Below, in pieces: positions 45,625 through 57,009 of a stretch of DNA of 64,000 nucleotides. The notes under the pieces are model-generated. The model worked only from the letters and a program-made list of their open reading frames with translations, had not been told where the DNA came from and ran no database searches. Position numbers and translations under genes: made by a program. Origin of the DNA: Isoetes taiwanensis (lineage: Eukaryota; Streptophyta; Lycopodiopsida; Isoetales; Isoetaceae); assembly GCA_021234155.1 (NCBI GenBank), contig JAJEKV010000005.1, positions 11,154,572 through 11,218,571 on the forward strand, read 5' to 3'. Within the stretch, counting starts at the first letter, position 1, and every line of letters starts with the position of its first letter.

Positions 45625-46339
45625 CAGAGAAGGTGTCCAGGTACAATGGATTGGCCCTACGTAGTCGAAAGACAGCTAATTCCCAAACTATAGCCTTGCT
45701 TGAATGATCTTATCAATCAAAAGTAAGAGAGGATGCAAGTTGCAACATAGTTGCCCTATTATTTTGTATAAGCAGCAAGACATTCTTGTAAAACTAATAC
45801 AAGTTACAACAAGAACTTGTTTATAATCTCTTTCCGATTCACCACCCAACCACCCAACCAACCACCAAACCAACCCAATCCAACCCAACTCAACCCAACC
45901 CAACCCAGTGTTGTAAATTTTGGTCGGGCCCTACTTTTACTGTAACCGACTCTACTCCCTTTTTGGAACAAGTTGTAACTCCCTTCGTCTTTTGGTTTCA
46001 GGCCTTTGCCAACATCGTCAAAGGCTTTGTCCCTACATTTTTTACAATGTAGGGCATTAGTACTCGCTTGGCCCAACAATGGCGCCTCCAAACCCATCCA
46101 TATCCTAATCCCTCATTCTTGACTTGGTCTTCAAACGGTGATCATGCTAGGTTGAACCATGTATGAATTGAGGTTGTTAACTTGGGTAGGGCAAGGTAAA
46201 TTTTCATCCTAGAAGGTGTTACTAAGTGTATTTAAAAGAGAAAACTTAAAGTTGATACAGCTTTGTTTAATCCCTAAAGCTTGTAAAACCTAAAGCCTAA
46301 GTATATAATAAACCCTAAACTCTAAACACCTACCCTAAC
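45329..46339 (+). repeat. repeat block R, intact copy
   Basis: Contiguous reference copy: a part matching 28164-28510, an A-run, a part matching 31591-31675, a part matching 42124-42300, then a part matching 44558-44970. It ends in AAACCCTAAA-type telo-box-like sequence. No protein was recognised. Confidence 0.85.
45855..45910 (-). repeat. GGGTT-type G-rich tract (also at 42262-42292 and 43510-43570)
   Basis: The minus strand carries runs of GGGTTGGGTT in each R copy, enough G-triplets at short spacing to allow a G-quadruplex. Confidence 0.6.
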
Positions 46340-47029
46340 GGTTGGATGTTGGTAGGATGAGGTGGTCATGATGCTCGCTATAGGGTAAGGTTGCCAAGAT
46401 GTTGGTGCTTGTTTTCATGTTGTGCTTGTATTTACAAAAATAAGATATTGTAGGATCTTAAGATGGCCAAATTTGAAAAACCTAAATTGCTACATGAGTT
46501 ATGGAGCATCCATCCTAAACTCTAATCCCCTATTTATGACCAATTTTTTACATAATAACATAATATGCAAGGGGCTTCTTGGCTAAAGATGGTTGGCCAA
46601 ATTTTGCCAACATTTTTATGGCCCAACTACGCGTGAATCACATTTTTTACGCAAGTATGCCTATTTGTAACATATGGACACATTGCCAATAATATATGGC
46701 AACATCAATTCAAACGCCATAGCATCATTTTTGGTATCACTTGCATATGCTCTATTTATTGAAGACATACATGCATTGTAAGATGACAACAGTGCCTTGG
46801 CCAAAGTTGTATTTTCAAGTCAATAGAAAGCCTTTTTAACATTTTCGCATTTGATCCAGGTCAAGGGTAGCATCTCAACCAACAGTGGAGATAGAAGACC
46901 TTTTTAACATTTTCTCATGTCAACGGTGGAGATGGAGAGCTTTTTTTAACATATAAATCCGTGAAGACCGCATTAGGGTTTTAGCAGAGCAACAAGGGTC
47001 CTTCATCAACAGCAGTTTCCTCAGCGACT
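46340..47029. other. kinase 5' flank, no gene seen
   Basis: AT-rich sequence upstream of the kinase leader. No coding signal. Confidence 0.4.
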
Positions 47030-47440
47030 GGAAAGCGCGAGCTTCTTCATCAATTCGCAAGCAAGGTTTTTGTGAATCGATCAATCAAGATTTACGGCAA
47101 GCAAGGTTTTTGTGAATCGATCAATTGGCAGAGCAGCAAGATTTAGTGAATCGTTTGGCTTTGGTAATACAGAGTTTTTGTGAAGCTCCTTCATCTAGCA
47201 AGTACAGGAACAAAGTTTGTTCTTTCACTGAATTGGAATTTAGGGAATCGATCAATTGGCAAGCAAGGTTTTTGGTACTTAAGTAATACAGAGTTTTTGT
47301 GAATAGATTTTGTGATCAATTGGCAAGCAAGGTTTTGGTAATACAGAGTTTTTGTGAATCGATTGACAATCACGGTTTAGTGAATCGATTGGCAATCAAG
47401 GTTTAGGGAATCAAGGTTTAGTGAATCGATTGGCAAGCAA
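47030..47440 (+). repeat. degenerate tandem repeat in kinase leader
   Basis: Several imperfect repeats of phrases such as GGCAAGCAAGGTTT, TTTTTGTGAATCGAT and AATACAGAGTTTTTGTGAA in the presumed 5' UTR or promoter of the kinase. Confidence 0.75.
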
Positions 47441-47493
47441 GGCATTGAGGATTGGAAAGTTTGTTTTTTCACTGAATTGGAAAGCAAGCAAGG

Positions 47494-48363
47494 ATGGATC
47501 GGTACAATGTTTTTAAGAAACTAGGAGAAGGGAGTTATGGGATTGTGTGGAAGGCTCTCGATCTGGAAACAGGGGAAGACGTGGCAATCAAGATGTTGAA
47601 GAACGAATATGCAAGCTGGAAAAAATGCAAAGAAGAGGTAGAGCTCACATTTCTGGCTAATCTTGAGCACCCGAATGTGATCCAGCTTAAGAATTATGTA
47701 TATCAAAGAGAAAATCAGAGTTTGTGTCTAATCTTTGAATACATGGAATCCAATCTTTTTCAATTTATCGAGTGGGGTAAAAGGCAACCACTTTCTGAAG
47801 ATACAATTTGCAACTTGGCTTCACAGCTTCTGCAAGGATTAAGCTGCATCCATTGGAAAGGATATTTCCACAGGGATCTAAAGCCTGAGAATCTCGCTGA
47901 TTTTGGCATGGCGAGAGATGTTAATTCCAGCCTTGCATTGGAGAGAGAAGTAAGCACTCTTTGGTATAGGGCACCAGAGGTTCTTTTAGGAAAGACTTAC
48001 GACGAAAAAATTGACATGTGGGCAATTGGTGTGATCTTAGCAGAGCTTTATAATTTGGAACCTCTCTTTCCTGGGGCTAACAACATGGATCAGCTGTGTA
48101 AGATTTGGGAAGTAGTTGGAGTGCCTGATGATCTGCCTGATAGAAAGCAAAACCTCTACTGGACTCTTAGGAAGCTTATTCCGAGAGCAAGTGAACAAGC
48201 TATAGATCTCATTCAACAGCTTCTCTCTTGGAATCGCCCTACTGTATCTCAAGCATTCTTTCATCCCTTCTTCAACACAAGGCCAATTCCAAAGCAGCGA
48301 CAGCGGCATCAGAAAATACTTGCACCAATTGGGCCAAAGATTGTGCCAAAGATAGCAGTGTAA
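47494..48363 (+). CDS. RCK/MHK-type (MAK-related, CMGC) Ser/Thr protein kinase, intronless
   Basis: 289 residues from MDRYNVFKKLGEGSYG. Visible kinase features: glycine loop (G11-G16), VAIK Lys33, the KCKEEVEL helix C, FHRDLKPEN catalytic loop, ADFGMARDVNSS, STLWYRAPEVLLG, DMWAIGVILAELYNLEPLFPG, and an ending in which RPTVSQAFFHPFF replaces the family's RPTA..AL.HPFF. The activation segment and the KIWEVVGVPDD part resemble plant MHK and animal MAK/ICK kinases. Between PEN and ADFG about ten residues usual for the family are missing, and part of the region after DRKQN is also shortened. The activation-loop TEY is replaced by REV. MAK-type genes normally have introns; none is seen here. A retrocopy is likely, and activity is doubtful because of the shortened catalytic loop. 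Confidence 0.75.
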   Translation: MDRYNVFKKLGEGSYGIVWKALDLETGEDVAIKMLKNEYASWKKCKEEVELTFLANLEHPNVIQLKNYVYQRENQSLCLIFEYMESNLFQFIEWGKRQPLSEDTICNLASQLLQGLSCIHWKGYFHRDLKPENLADFGMARDVNSSLALEREVSTLWYRAPEVLLGKTYDEKIDMWAIGVILAELYNLEPLFPGANNMDQLCKIWEVVGVPDDLPDRKQNLYWTLRKLIPRASEQAIDLIQQLLSWNRPTVSQAFFHPFFNTRPIPKQRQRHQKILAPIGPKIVPKIAV

Positions 48364-50506
48364 ACGTTGCACAGTGCTACTTATATCTCATCTCTATATC
48401 TAATATTGTTTTGTATATAAAACAGTTTTGTCACCACATTGGTGGATTTGTACATATGATTCTAAATACCACATTGGTGGATTTGTATATATGATTATAG
48501 CAATTTAATAAAGTGTTATTTACGTACTTGGTGGCTGGCTTAGGTGAAGTATTATGAACCGAAGGAAATAGAGGTGCTGATTTCGCAAGCAGTGGTCATT
48601 GTATTTCTAATGCTCAAAATATATTGTGTTTCTAACGCTCAAAATAAATTGTGTTTCTAACACTCAAAAATAACATTTTGCAGGATATGGTGTCACTAAA
48701 AATAACATTTTGCAGGAAATAGTGTCAAACAAGAAAGAGCTTTCAAAAAGAATCACATGGTCATCTTTGAAAAGAAAAATTCCATTGGGATTTATATATT
48801 TTGGATGATCTTATCTCCTTTTGCCTTTAGTCATCGATAGAAAAAGATGCTCTTGAAATGAAGGCAAATTTGGTGTCCCATTTGCAATAGCTATGGGTTT
48901 TGTAACTGAATGATACAATAACAAGTCCGCCTTAAAAAAGGGGAAATTGGAGAATGAGCGATTCCTGAAAAATGGTCCTGAACACTAATTCTTGAAAAGA
49001 ATGTGTGCCACGTGGCACACAGAGATTGGTGGATGGGGCAGAAAATGCCCCACCCAAATTTTACGTTAGTGAAATGTCTACTGCCCTAAACCCCTCTTTG
49101 TCTGGCTCTTTCCCTGTACAACTTGTTCTCCCATTTTCCATCGTAAGCCTAGTATTATGTTTGCTCTAGTTCCCTTCTGCTAGGATAATTTTGTACTGCA
49201 AGCATTTCTTCCGCTCCTAACCTGTTTAATTGGATCACTATAATGTCTAACGCTCATAAATTCCCATTGGACCACATTTTGACCCTTCCCAACTAGGCAA
49301 CTAACGTTTGGACCACATTTTGACCCTATTGCTAGATTGCTGAGAGCTATACTGAAATATGTTGGAAATAACTTGGTTCCTTGGTCGCGACATTTCTCTT
49401 TTCCAATCCTCGTGTCCTTACTCAAATAAAGGGTGAAGATTGTGGTTGGATCATGTGTCGGTCTGAACGTGCGAGATTTGAACCTGCGCTATTGCCTTGT
49501 ATTCCCGAGCCCATATGAATGATACATGGATGCTGTGGTTGGCGAAAAGAATAAAGCTTCAAATTGAACTAACCTCACATGAGAAAAGTAAGGAGTATTC
49601 TAGGATCTACATCGCAGTATGAAATCATAAGACTAGGCCTAAGGGGTCCTATGCAGAAAAAGTGCACTAGAGAAAATCCACTATATAAAAAACAATGTTT
49701 ACCAAAAAGACTTAATAGTGATGCACAACAAATGTCCAACCATAGACAGTAGATAGTAGATGCAAATACGGTTCTTTGATCTGCAAAAACAATTCTCTTG
49801 TGCAGAAGCCATGTGTTAGCTCGTGCATTTACGTCAAGAGAAGATCAAAACTGTTAGTAACCGATCGATTCACGGCTGAAAACAGAGTAAGCAATTTTTA
49901 GCTGAGTGAATGGCAAATTCTGGGGTTGAATTGAAACTTGGCCTTCGCCTATCCGCCTAACGGCGTCGGCCTGAGTTTCAGCACCAAAATTTGCCACAGT
50001 GAGGGCCACATATCAGTTTCCGGTCTCCAAGCGAAGAAATTCCACCAAAAATGGGAGGTGGAGGCCTCCTATTGATGTCGGAGGTCGCTTTTGAATATCC
50101 CAATTCGGCAAGAGCAGCATCCAAAATTTTTAGTTTGATTTTATGTTTCCCTCTCTTCCTCAGCTGTTTGCCCTCTCTTGTGCCGCTCCTCTCTCGTATC
50201 AGATTATACGGAGAGGGTGGCCCTGAAGATTGCATGTGGCCACCCCATTCTCTCACTCATTCTCTCATACTGAAGATGCTTGAAGCTATTCCAAATCCTC
50301 CAGAACTTTTTGAAGTGATTTTAGATGAAGTCCAGGGGACAAGTCCACAATGTGCAAAAATTTCTGAAGTAGATTCTTTTCTGCAGGCATTAAGTGTGAT
50401 AAGAATTTCGTAGCTCTCATTACCCCCTGCCGAAGACTTAAAAAAGATGTTCTGGCTGGGTGTAGTGTGATTTCACCCTTAGGCTAACGAGCAATTTCTA
50501 CTACCA
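48364..50506. other. intergenic with short tandem duplications
   Basis: Includes a CCACATTGGTGGATTTGTA duplication (48435-48495) and repeats of CTCAAAATA-type phrases (48612-48700). A frame at 50051-50413 shows only a hydrophobic stretch and no domain. Confidence 0.4.
49002..49021. promoter_or_regulatory. 20-bp palindrome centred on CACGTG
   Basis: TGTGTGCCACGTGGCACACA is perfectly palindromic and contains a G-box. No gene start is near, so a regulatory role is only possible. Confidence 0.35.
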
Positions 50507-50515
50507 TTATTTTTA

Positions 50516-51399
50516 GGGAAAACTACCAAAATGCCCCTATGAGTTTATATAATTACCAAAATGCCCTTATGAGTTTCAAAATTACCAAAATGTCCCTGAC
50601 TCAAATAAATATACAAATAAATTATCAATTTGCCCCTACACACCAAATTTAATTACCAAAATACCCCTGCACACTAAACTTAATTATCAAAATGGCATTA
50701 CATACAAATTTTGATCAATCTACACCAAATTTAACTACCAATGTGCCCTATACATCAAACTTAATTAGCAAAATACCCCGACACAGTCTTGTTGTGACAC
50801 TTACAAGGAGCCAATATTTCTTGCGGTTTTAGCGCACGTGATGCGATTGGAGGTATATTATCATCAGCCAAATGCAGACCTCTTGAATGTCTAAACTAAA
50901 CGCATGCGCATAGGAGAAGAAGATGTGAAGAAGAGGAATATCTTTATGGAAGGTGTAACGAAAGAGACACAACGGATGCAGTTGTAGGGCTCCAATTCAG
51001 TGATGATTGTGACTTCTGTAACCTCTTTGTTGAATTTAAACTTCTATTCTTGAGGCATTTAGTATAGATTGAGTAGGATAAATATGTAAGAGCATTTGAT
51101 AATTAAGTTTGGCATGTCGGGGTATTTTGGTAATTAAGTTTTGTGTGTAGGGCATTTTGGTGATTAGTTTGGTGTAGATTGATCAAAATTGATATTTAAT
51201 GGCATTTTGGTAATTAAGAATGGTGTGTATAGGTGTTTTGGTAATTATGTTTGGTGTGTAAGGGCAAATTGATAATTTATTTGTATGTTTATTTTATAAA
51301 GTGTAATTATTTGAGCCAGGGGCATTTCGGTAATTTTGAAACTCATAAGGGCATTTCGGTAATTACATAAACTCATAGGGGTATTTTGGTAGTTTTCCC
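50516..51399. mobile_element. MULE-type MITE with long TIRs, 884 bp
   Basis: It starts GGGAAAACTACCAAAAT and ends with its complement. The inverted repeats extend about 250 bases each and consist of repeated ATTACCAAAATGCCC-type units. The 9-bp duplication TTATTTTTA lies at 50507-50515 and 51400-51408, the size made by Mutator-like transposases. The centre is about 350 bases with no coding capacity. Confidence 0.85.
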
Positions 51400-51827
51400 T
51401 TATTTTTAAGCTAATTTTGCTAACGTTTCATATAAATCTGCACTAAATTCATAATACGATCTAGGGGGATTCCTTTCCTTCTCAATGTATATTAGAGACA
51501 TGTATAAGGTATACATCTTTTGCCTTTTGTTGGGCATGTAATGCCTGGATCCACCCACTGACACCATTTAGAGAGGCTCACATCTTTTGCCTTCATTAGG
51601 TGCAGATATAATTTCCATATGATGATTCTATCAAACCACAGATGGCGGTAGCTTAAGCTAAAGTAGCGACTCCTATATAGTTTTCTGTATCTGTAAAGTC
51701 ATAAAAATATGTGATGGTAGCGAATTATGCTAAAATCATGCATGATTAAGCTTATCAAAAGGCAGACATCAAAATTACTAACATCTGACTTACCTCATTG
51801 CAACCATGCAAATGGTACCTCGTAGAA

Positions 51828-53567
51828 TCAGTTTTTCCTCTCGTTCCGAATCATACTTTCCACAAAAAACTCCCCAGCCCTATAAGATGAGCGTACCTGC
51901 AGTCAAGGAACATCCTTAAAGATTAGTTTGAGAAGAAAGCTTAAGAATGCCCATTAACATAAAACGCAAATGACCAGTGACTCTCGTACCAATGGACCAC
52001 TCGCAACGTATCGAAAGCCTACAGACTGTCCATATTCTCTCCAGAAGTTGAACTTCTCTGGACTGACGTACTCCTTAACAGTCAAGTGCAATGGAGTTGG
52101 CTGCCCACAACAATGCAAGTTCCATTACAATTAACATTGCCACAATCATTAGTTTAAGTATTATTGATGTAAAAGCTAAAAGATGTTTAAGGATTATAAG
52201 AAACCACAATTGACCTGCAAATACTGCCCAAGGGTAAGAATGTCTACACCCACGGCTCGGAGATCTTGCATTGTCTGTTTGATTTCATTATCTGATTCTC
52301 CAAGTCCTAGCATTATAGAAGATTTTGTTATCATTCCCTCTTTTGCATCTTTTGCATGTCTGAGAACTCTTAAACTTTGGTCATACCTGCAATGGTCTCA
52401 ATATCGTTAATTGAAGCTGGCAAACCAAATACTCAGTTCCCTTGAATGTGAAAATGAAGTAAATAAAATTGTTCAATCTACCCTGCACGAGAATCCCTCA
52501 CAATTCGTTGCAGTCGTTTGACTGTCTCAATATTATGAGCAAAAACATCAAGCCCTGACATGGAAACAGTTTCAACAGCTTCCAAATCTCCTCTGAAGTC
52601 AGATACCAGGCATTCAACTAGAATATGTGGTTTCAACTCCTGCAACCTAGTAGTTAGTTATAAACAGGCCAGGATACAAAAAGAACAAGAGCTCCTGCAC
52701 ATTCTGACCTTCAGTATTTGCACTGTTTTTGCAAAATGACCACTGCCTCCATCAGGTAGGTCATCTCTATCTACACTTGTAAGGACAACATATCCAACTC
52801 TGCAATACACCATAGTATATTTCTAGACAAACTACAAAAGAGTTAAATAGTTCAGAATTGAGATTATTACCCCCAACTAGCAATAGCTTTGGCAGTATTC
52901 TCAGGCTCCATTGAATCAGGAGGTGCAGGATTCCTGCTAGTGGCAACAGCACAAAATCTGCATCCTCTTGTACATGTGTCCCCTAAGAGCATAATTGTCG
53001 CTGTCCCTATTCCATCCCCTTCTCCTCCAGCTCCGCCACCTCCATTCCAGCACTGGCATTGTAAAGAAATAGTTAACACTAACTTTCTAGCTCATTATAT
53101 CAATTAACACTTTGATTTAGGGCCTCCTATATGTTGATGGTACGTTAAACTCGAATTGCATATTAATTTTAAAACACCTGAATTTGCCTTTTCCTAATAC
53201 AAAAACTCGGAACCTTTATAATCCAACAACCAAAATGATGATGCTCAATTTCAGGAGGTACTTTCCATGCTCCAAAGTGCTTTTTCTGTTTTAAGGGTCT
53301 CTTACTGGCTGATTCCTCTAATATAGCAGGCGGGCGGAATGCATAATTAATCCTGAAGGTGACATAATGTCATAGAACGAAATCTTCCTGATACTATACA
53401 TTAGAGAGATTAGAAAACCTAACTTTACGTCCTGGCTAGGCAATGTGTCTCTACAAAGACAGCCACCTTATTTCAGTCGAATGTGTCATCTATGGCTTAT
53501 GGAAACTGGAATCTAATAATAAATTTTATGGACTGGTTGGATTGAAAAGTTTCGGTTAGTACTCTTA

Positions 53568-53604
<37 letters not shown>

Positions 53605-54183
53605 AGTTAGCAAAGAAGATCAATTTCCTGTTTCAAGAGGGTTTTGGATTCATAGGACTACTTAAGCAAGTATTATTAACATTTAAAACTATCTATAGTT
53701 ATAACTCAATTACATGCTATTGAACAGGCCATATGGTGGCACATTGCCTTGTTAATATGCATGCAGGTATGCATGTACCAAAGAACTTCTAACCTCTCCA
53801 ATATTGGGACACTGAGCTTCCTCGCATACTGTATGTAGCTTCAATCCCGTCAATGAATCCTTGAGGTCTTGATAACGGGCACCTTGAGGTGCACGTTGTC
53901 TCAGCCATGCAGGCTTCTTTACAGAGGGATCGCGACCTGTGTGAAGTCCCATTCCTCCAGGATATGAGCCCGTGTCCTTAACTTTGGATTGGAAGAGCTT
54001 GGGTTCGATCTTAGGAATACCGTCCTGGTTAACATTTGAAATTTCTTGGGAGCAAGCATCGGAAGGTTCCAAAGCCATTCGAGCTAATAAGGGAGATGGG
54101 TGGTCTGGCAAATTGGCTGAAGTGCCAAGGAAAGGGATGGGCGTGGCATAGAAGGGCAATCGGAGCTGCTGTTGCAGCGCCAT
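51828..54183 (-). CDS. LIP1P: lipoyl synthase, plastid type (seven exons)
   Basis: Minus-strand exons 54183-53794, 53052-52871, 52799-52709, 52639-52482, 52386-52215, 52100-51990 and 51896-51828 join in frame with GT..AG introns to 390 residues. The enzyme inserts two sulfurs into octanoyl groups of acyl-carrier-bound proteins, here probably the plastid pyruvate dehydrogenase E2. Features: Ser/Pro/Ala-rich N-terminus suited to a plastid transit peptide; auxiliary cluster C120-x4-C125-x5-C131 ([12 protein letters not shown]); radical-SAM C157-x3-C161-x2-C164 (CTRGCRFC); [24 protein letters not shown]; and the C-terminal RSSYRAGE. Exon 2 has a small Gly-rich insertion ([11 protein letters not shown]) where, as I recall, the family has GGGDG. 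All key residues are present, so it is probably functional. Confidence 0.93.
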
Positions 54184-55479
54184 AGCTAAAAATTGTTATT
54201 CTTAAAAGAGGATGTTAGAGTTTTTACAAACCTATCATTTGGCCTCGGTATCGCAGAAAACCATTGCCACATTAAGTGGTAATGCTTTTAGCCTACTAGA
54301 CCGAGTTCTACAAATGCACCTCACATTATTAAGGGCGAAATCAACCCAAATAATTACGTGGCAAGTTTGGGCATGTGTTTAGCCCAAGAAATAGTTTTGC
54401 CATTTGCCTATATCACACTATCGTGTCCAATACTTTAAAAAACCATCCTTATCATCTGCCATGCAAGCATAAAAAACCGGTGACAGGAAGAGGTATCTAA
54501 TCTCCACTGTTTTCCATCAAAAATCAGTCTACTTCTGTAACCATCTGCATCAAAATAGGTTTTTGCTCATCTGTATGCGAATAGCCTCATCACAGTTTGC
54601 CTAAATCTGATCTAAATCGCAGTTCCAAGAAAGAAAAGCTCTGATAGAAGTTACATGGTTTGGGCAGCTCTTTTCATGATCTTTGGCAAAAGGCAATCAT
54701 TTTTTTTTCTGAATCTTCTTCATCCATAGCTGTATTTGCAAAAACCAATTAGAAAACTCAATGCCTTTCACACCTTCCACCGATTTTCCCATTTGGTTTC
54801 CATCTACTTTCGTGTAGGTTTTAGACAAAAGTGCCAGATTCATCTTGAATCTAACTATTTTCAAAGGTTCTGTGGATTGTCTTCACTGAAGGGCATGATC
54901 TCTCGCCCGGATTGCGCTCTTCCACTCTTCCGCATGAACAGTGAACAGGTGAATGACGTGGTTGAGATAGATGACGTGGTTGCCTGCCAAAAATTGGACA
55001 GGCAAAATCCCCCGTCCAAAAATGGATGGGTGCCAAAACGCTGACTGTGCGTTTGGCACCCTAGATATGATATGGGTTGCTCGTTCAAAGTCCAGACGGC
55101 AAATTTCTGTTGGTTTAGAATTTATTTTCTTTCGGTTTGGGCTGTAGTCTGATTTTGCCCTAAGATAGATAGATAGATAGATAGATAGAATTTTTATGTC
55201 ATGCCTAAGGGATTGATATTATGTTCATTTGGAATATCTCTGAACCTGCATCTGACGTCTATTTCAGAGTAAATAAATGTGGCTTGAAATAAATGATATT
55301 TGGATCAAGATTTGCAATATCTATTGAGTTTTCAACCAGGCTGAAGACATAACCAAATGCTTTCCGCTCAGATTTGTAGTGCAAAACCTTGATTCCGTGG
55401 TTGAAATTTTTCGATTTGCAGATGCAAGAACCTTATTGGACTCTCTAGCATAAAGGGAGACGTCTGATAATTAAGTTAT
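54184..55479. other. lipoyl synthase 5' flank and intergenic
   Basis: No gene recognised. Two TGACGTGG motifs (near 54953 and 54972) lie in a short duplication. A GATA microsatellite occupies 55163-55190. Confidence 0.4.
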
Positions 55480-55671
55480 TACTCCTAGGAGTGATAACTA
55501 GTTATTCGTACAAGGAGAGAATTAGTTATCAGCTCCATAAGGTGGTTATCGGTCTTCACCTCGGCCGATAACCAAAAATGCGTGACCTCGGTTGTACGTC
55601 CTCGGCCAGATATCTGGCACGTAAGGCCTCGGCCCGGCCTTCGACCCTAGCGGGCGTTAGCCCATTTTGCA
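55480..55671. repeat. GC-rich fragment resembling LTR retrotransposon terminal sequence
   Basis: A cluster of CCTCGGCC-type words and a hairpin with GGTTATCGG / CCGATAACC arms recalls plant Gypsy LTRs. There is no second copy in the window. Confidence 0.3.
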
Positions 55672-55679
55672 CTTTAGAT

Positions 55680-56293
55680 CAGGGTAGCCCTTAAGGACGA
55701 AAGTTCGCCAAAAGGCTATTTTTTAAGGGTATCGAGAAATTTTGATGCTATGGTTTAGTAGGGCCCGTTATAGATGAAAAAAATAAAATTAGCCAACTTT
55801 TCTACAAACAAATCTCACTCCACTTGAAAATTCGCCACATCCACTAAGCGTCATAACTATGGATTCACCTTATCCTCTATTCTCCTTCACGAAGATTTCT
55901 TAAGGAATCGCCTAATATTTCAGACTTTCTTCATAACCTAATCTATTCTCCAGATCCACCCAGGTACATAATGATAATTTTAAGAGTTATTTTGTAGCTA
56001 TTATGTTTCAAATATTTCTAAGGATGCAGTGGAAAGCATTTTTTTACAGACCTCCCTTTTAATAGATTTGTTTTATCTACAAAGATAAGCCACGTTCTCA
56101 CTTGCAAAGGTTAAGTTGTGGTATTGCATCATGCACCCTTGGCAAAATATCATTGGCCATGATTCACCTAGATTTCTATAAAAAAACATTCATGTCTAGA
56201 AAACATTCGCCAGCATAACTAATCTTGCAACTCTATTATTCGCCCAACCTTCTAAATTATGCTTAGACAAATTTGGCCTTAAGGGCAACTCTG
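55680..56293. mobile_element. non-autonomous hAT element, 614 bp
   Basis: It starts CAGGGTAGCCCTTAAGGAC; the right end inward reads CAGAGTTGCCCTTAAGGCC (16 of 19 identical). Perfect 8-bp duplications CTTTAGAT lie at 55672-55679 and 56294-56301. It has inserted just upstream of the ABC-transporter fragment. No transposase. Confidence 0.9.
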
Positions 56294-56337
56294 CTTTAGA
56301 TGTTTCTAATCTGTGATTGTTTATCTCACATCGACAG

Positions 56338-56648
56338 GCCTCGAGATTGTTGATATGTGAGGAGGCCACCAGTACTTTAGATTCCACAATTGAGGTATTT
56401 CAACCTATATTTTGAACAACTTAGAAGTCAAGCACATGATAAAGTAAAATTGTGTGCAGGCCGCAATAATGAGATTCTTGAAGGAACTTACTGCAGGTCT
56501 TACTTGCATTTTTGTTGCTCATCGGTTGTCTACTAGAAAGTCGCATTTAATTAAAGTGGGTCAAATCTCGAAATTTGGGACTCAGACTGAAAATGGGACG
56601 CATACTAATTTTGTTTTTTTTTTGCAGAATGGAACGAAGTACGGTTAG
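56338..56648 (+). pseudogene. ABC transporter nucleotide-binding domain fragment (ABCB/ATM-like)
   Basis: Two exon-like pieces in frame: 56338-56394 (ASRLLICEEATSTLDSTIE, the Walker B and D-loop) and 56460-56560 (AAIMRFLKELTAGLTCIFVA then HRLST, with the H-loop His). They are separated by a 65-base GT..AG intron. A diverged VGQISKFGTQTENGTH tail resembles the family's G-x-I-x-E-x-GTH segment. The D before the catalytic E is itself E. No Walker A, signature motif or membrane domain lies nearby, so this is a fragment, either the last exons of a broken gene or a captured piece. Confidence 0.7.
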
Positions 56649-56665
56649 ATCAAGCAGATTTGGCT

Positions 56666-56977
56666 ATGGCGGACTCCAACCTTTTTATCGAACTGGATAT
56701 GGCGGTTCCTTTGCAATGCGAGAATAGAAAGGGCCATCACAGGCATTCTAGATCTTCAGGTTTTCAAGATTTTGAGTTTGGCATTTCTTTTCCGGTAGCA
56801 GGGCATTTAGGAGCAAATGATTACTCGCCGGCAGATGATCTTTTCTACAAAGGAAAGCTCCTTCCCCTGCATTTGCCTCCCCGTTTACAAATGGTTCAGA
56901 ATATTGAGCAAACTGATGTCCTAGAAATAATTCTGCTTTCACATTTTCTTGCCGCTATCAAGGATCTGCCGGAGTAG
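56666..56977 (+). pseudogene. membrane-associated kinase regulator (MAKR)-like, truncated
   Basis: 104 residues from ATG at 56666. FQDFEFGISFPVAGHLGAND and YSPADDLFYKGKLLPLHLPP followed by RLQMVQNI match the N-terminal conserved block of plant MAKR/BKI1-related proteins, which bind receptor kinases at the plasma membrane. After that block the sequence diverges and stops early at 56975-56977. It follows the ABC fragment by only 17 bases. Confidence 0.55.
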
Positions 56978-57009
56978 TGGTGCATTATTCAAGCTTAGGT
57001 TATGAATCT

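Noticed and set aside
46440-46640. Another hAT element with a TAGGGTAAGG start near 46380
   Set aside because: No matching right terminus or 8-bp duplication could be found.
49460-49510. tRNA or tRNA-derived SINE
   Set aside because: A B-box-like GGTTCAAATCTCGC is present on the minus strand, but no A box, acceptor stem or cloverleaf could be formed.
50051-50413. 120-residue plus-strand gene
   Set aside because: It has a hydrophobic stretch and an open frame only; no domain, intron or conserved pattern.
54736-55044. 102-residue gene upstream of lipoyl synthase
   Set aside because: No recognisable domain, and the composition matches surrounding noncoding DNA.
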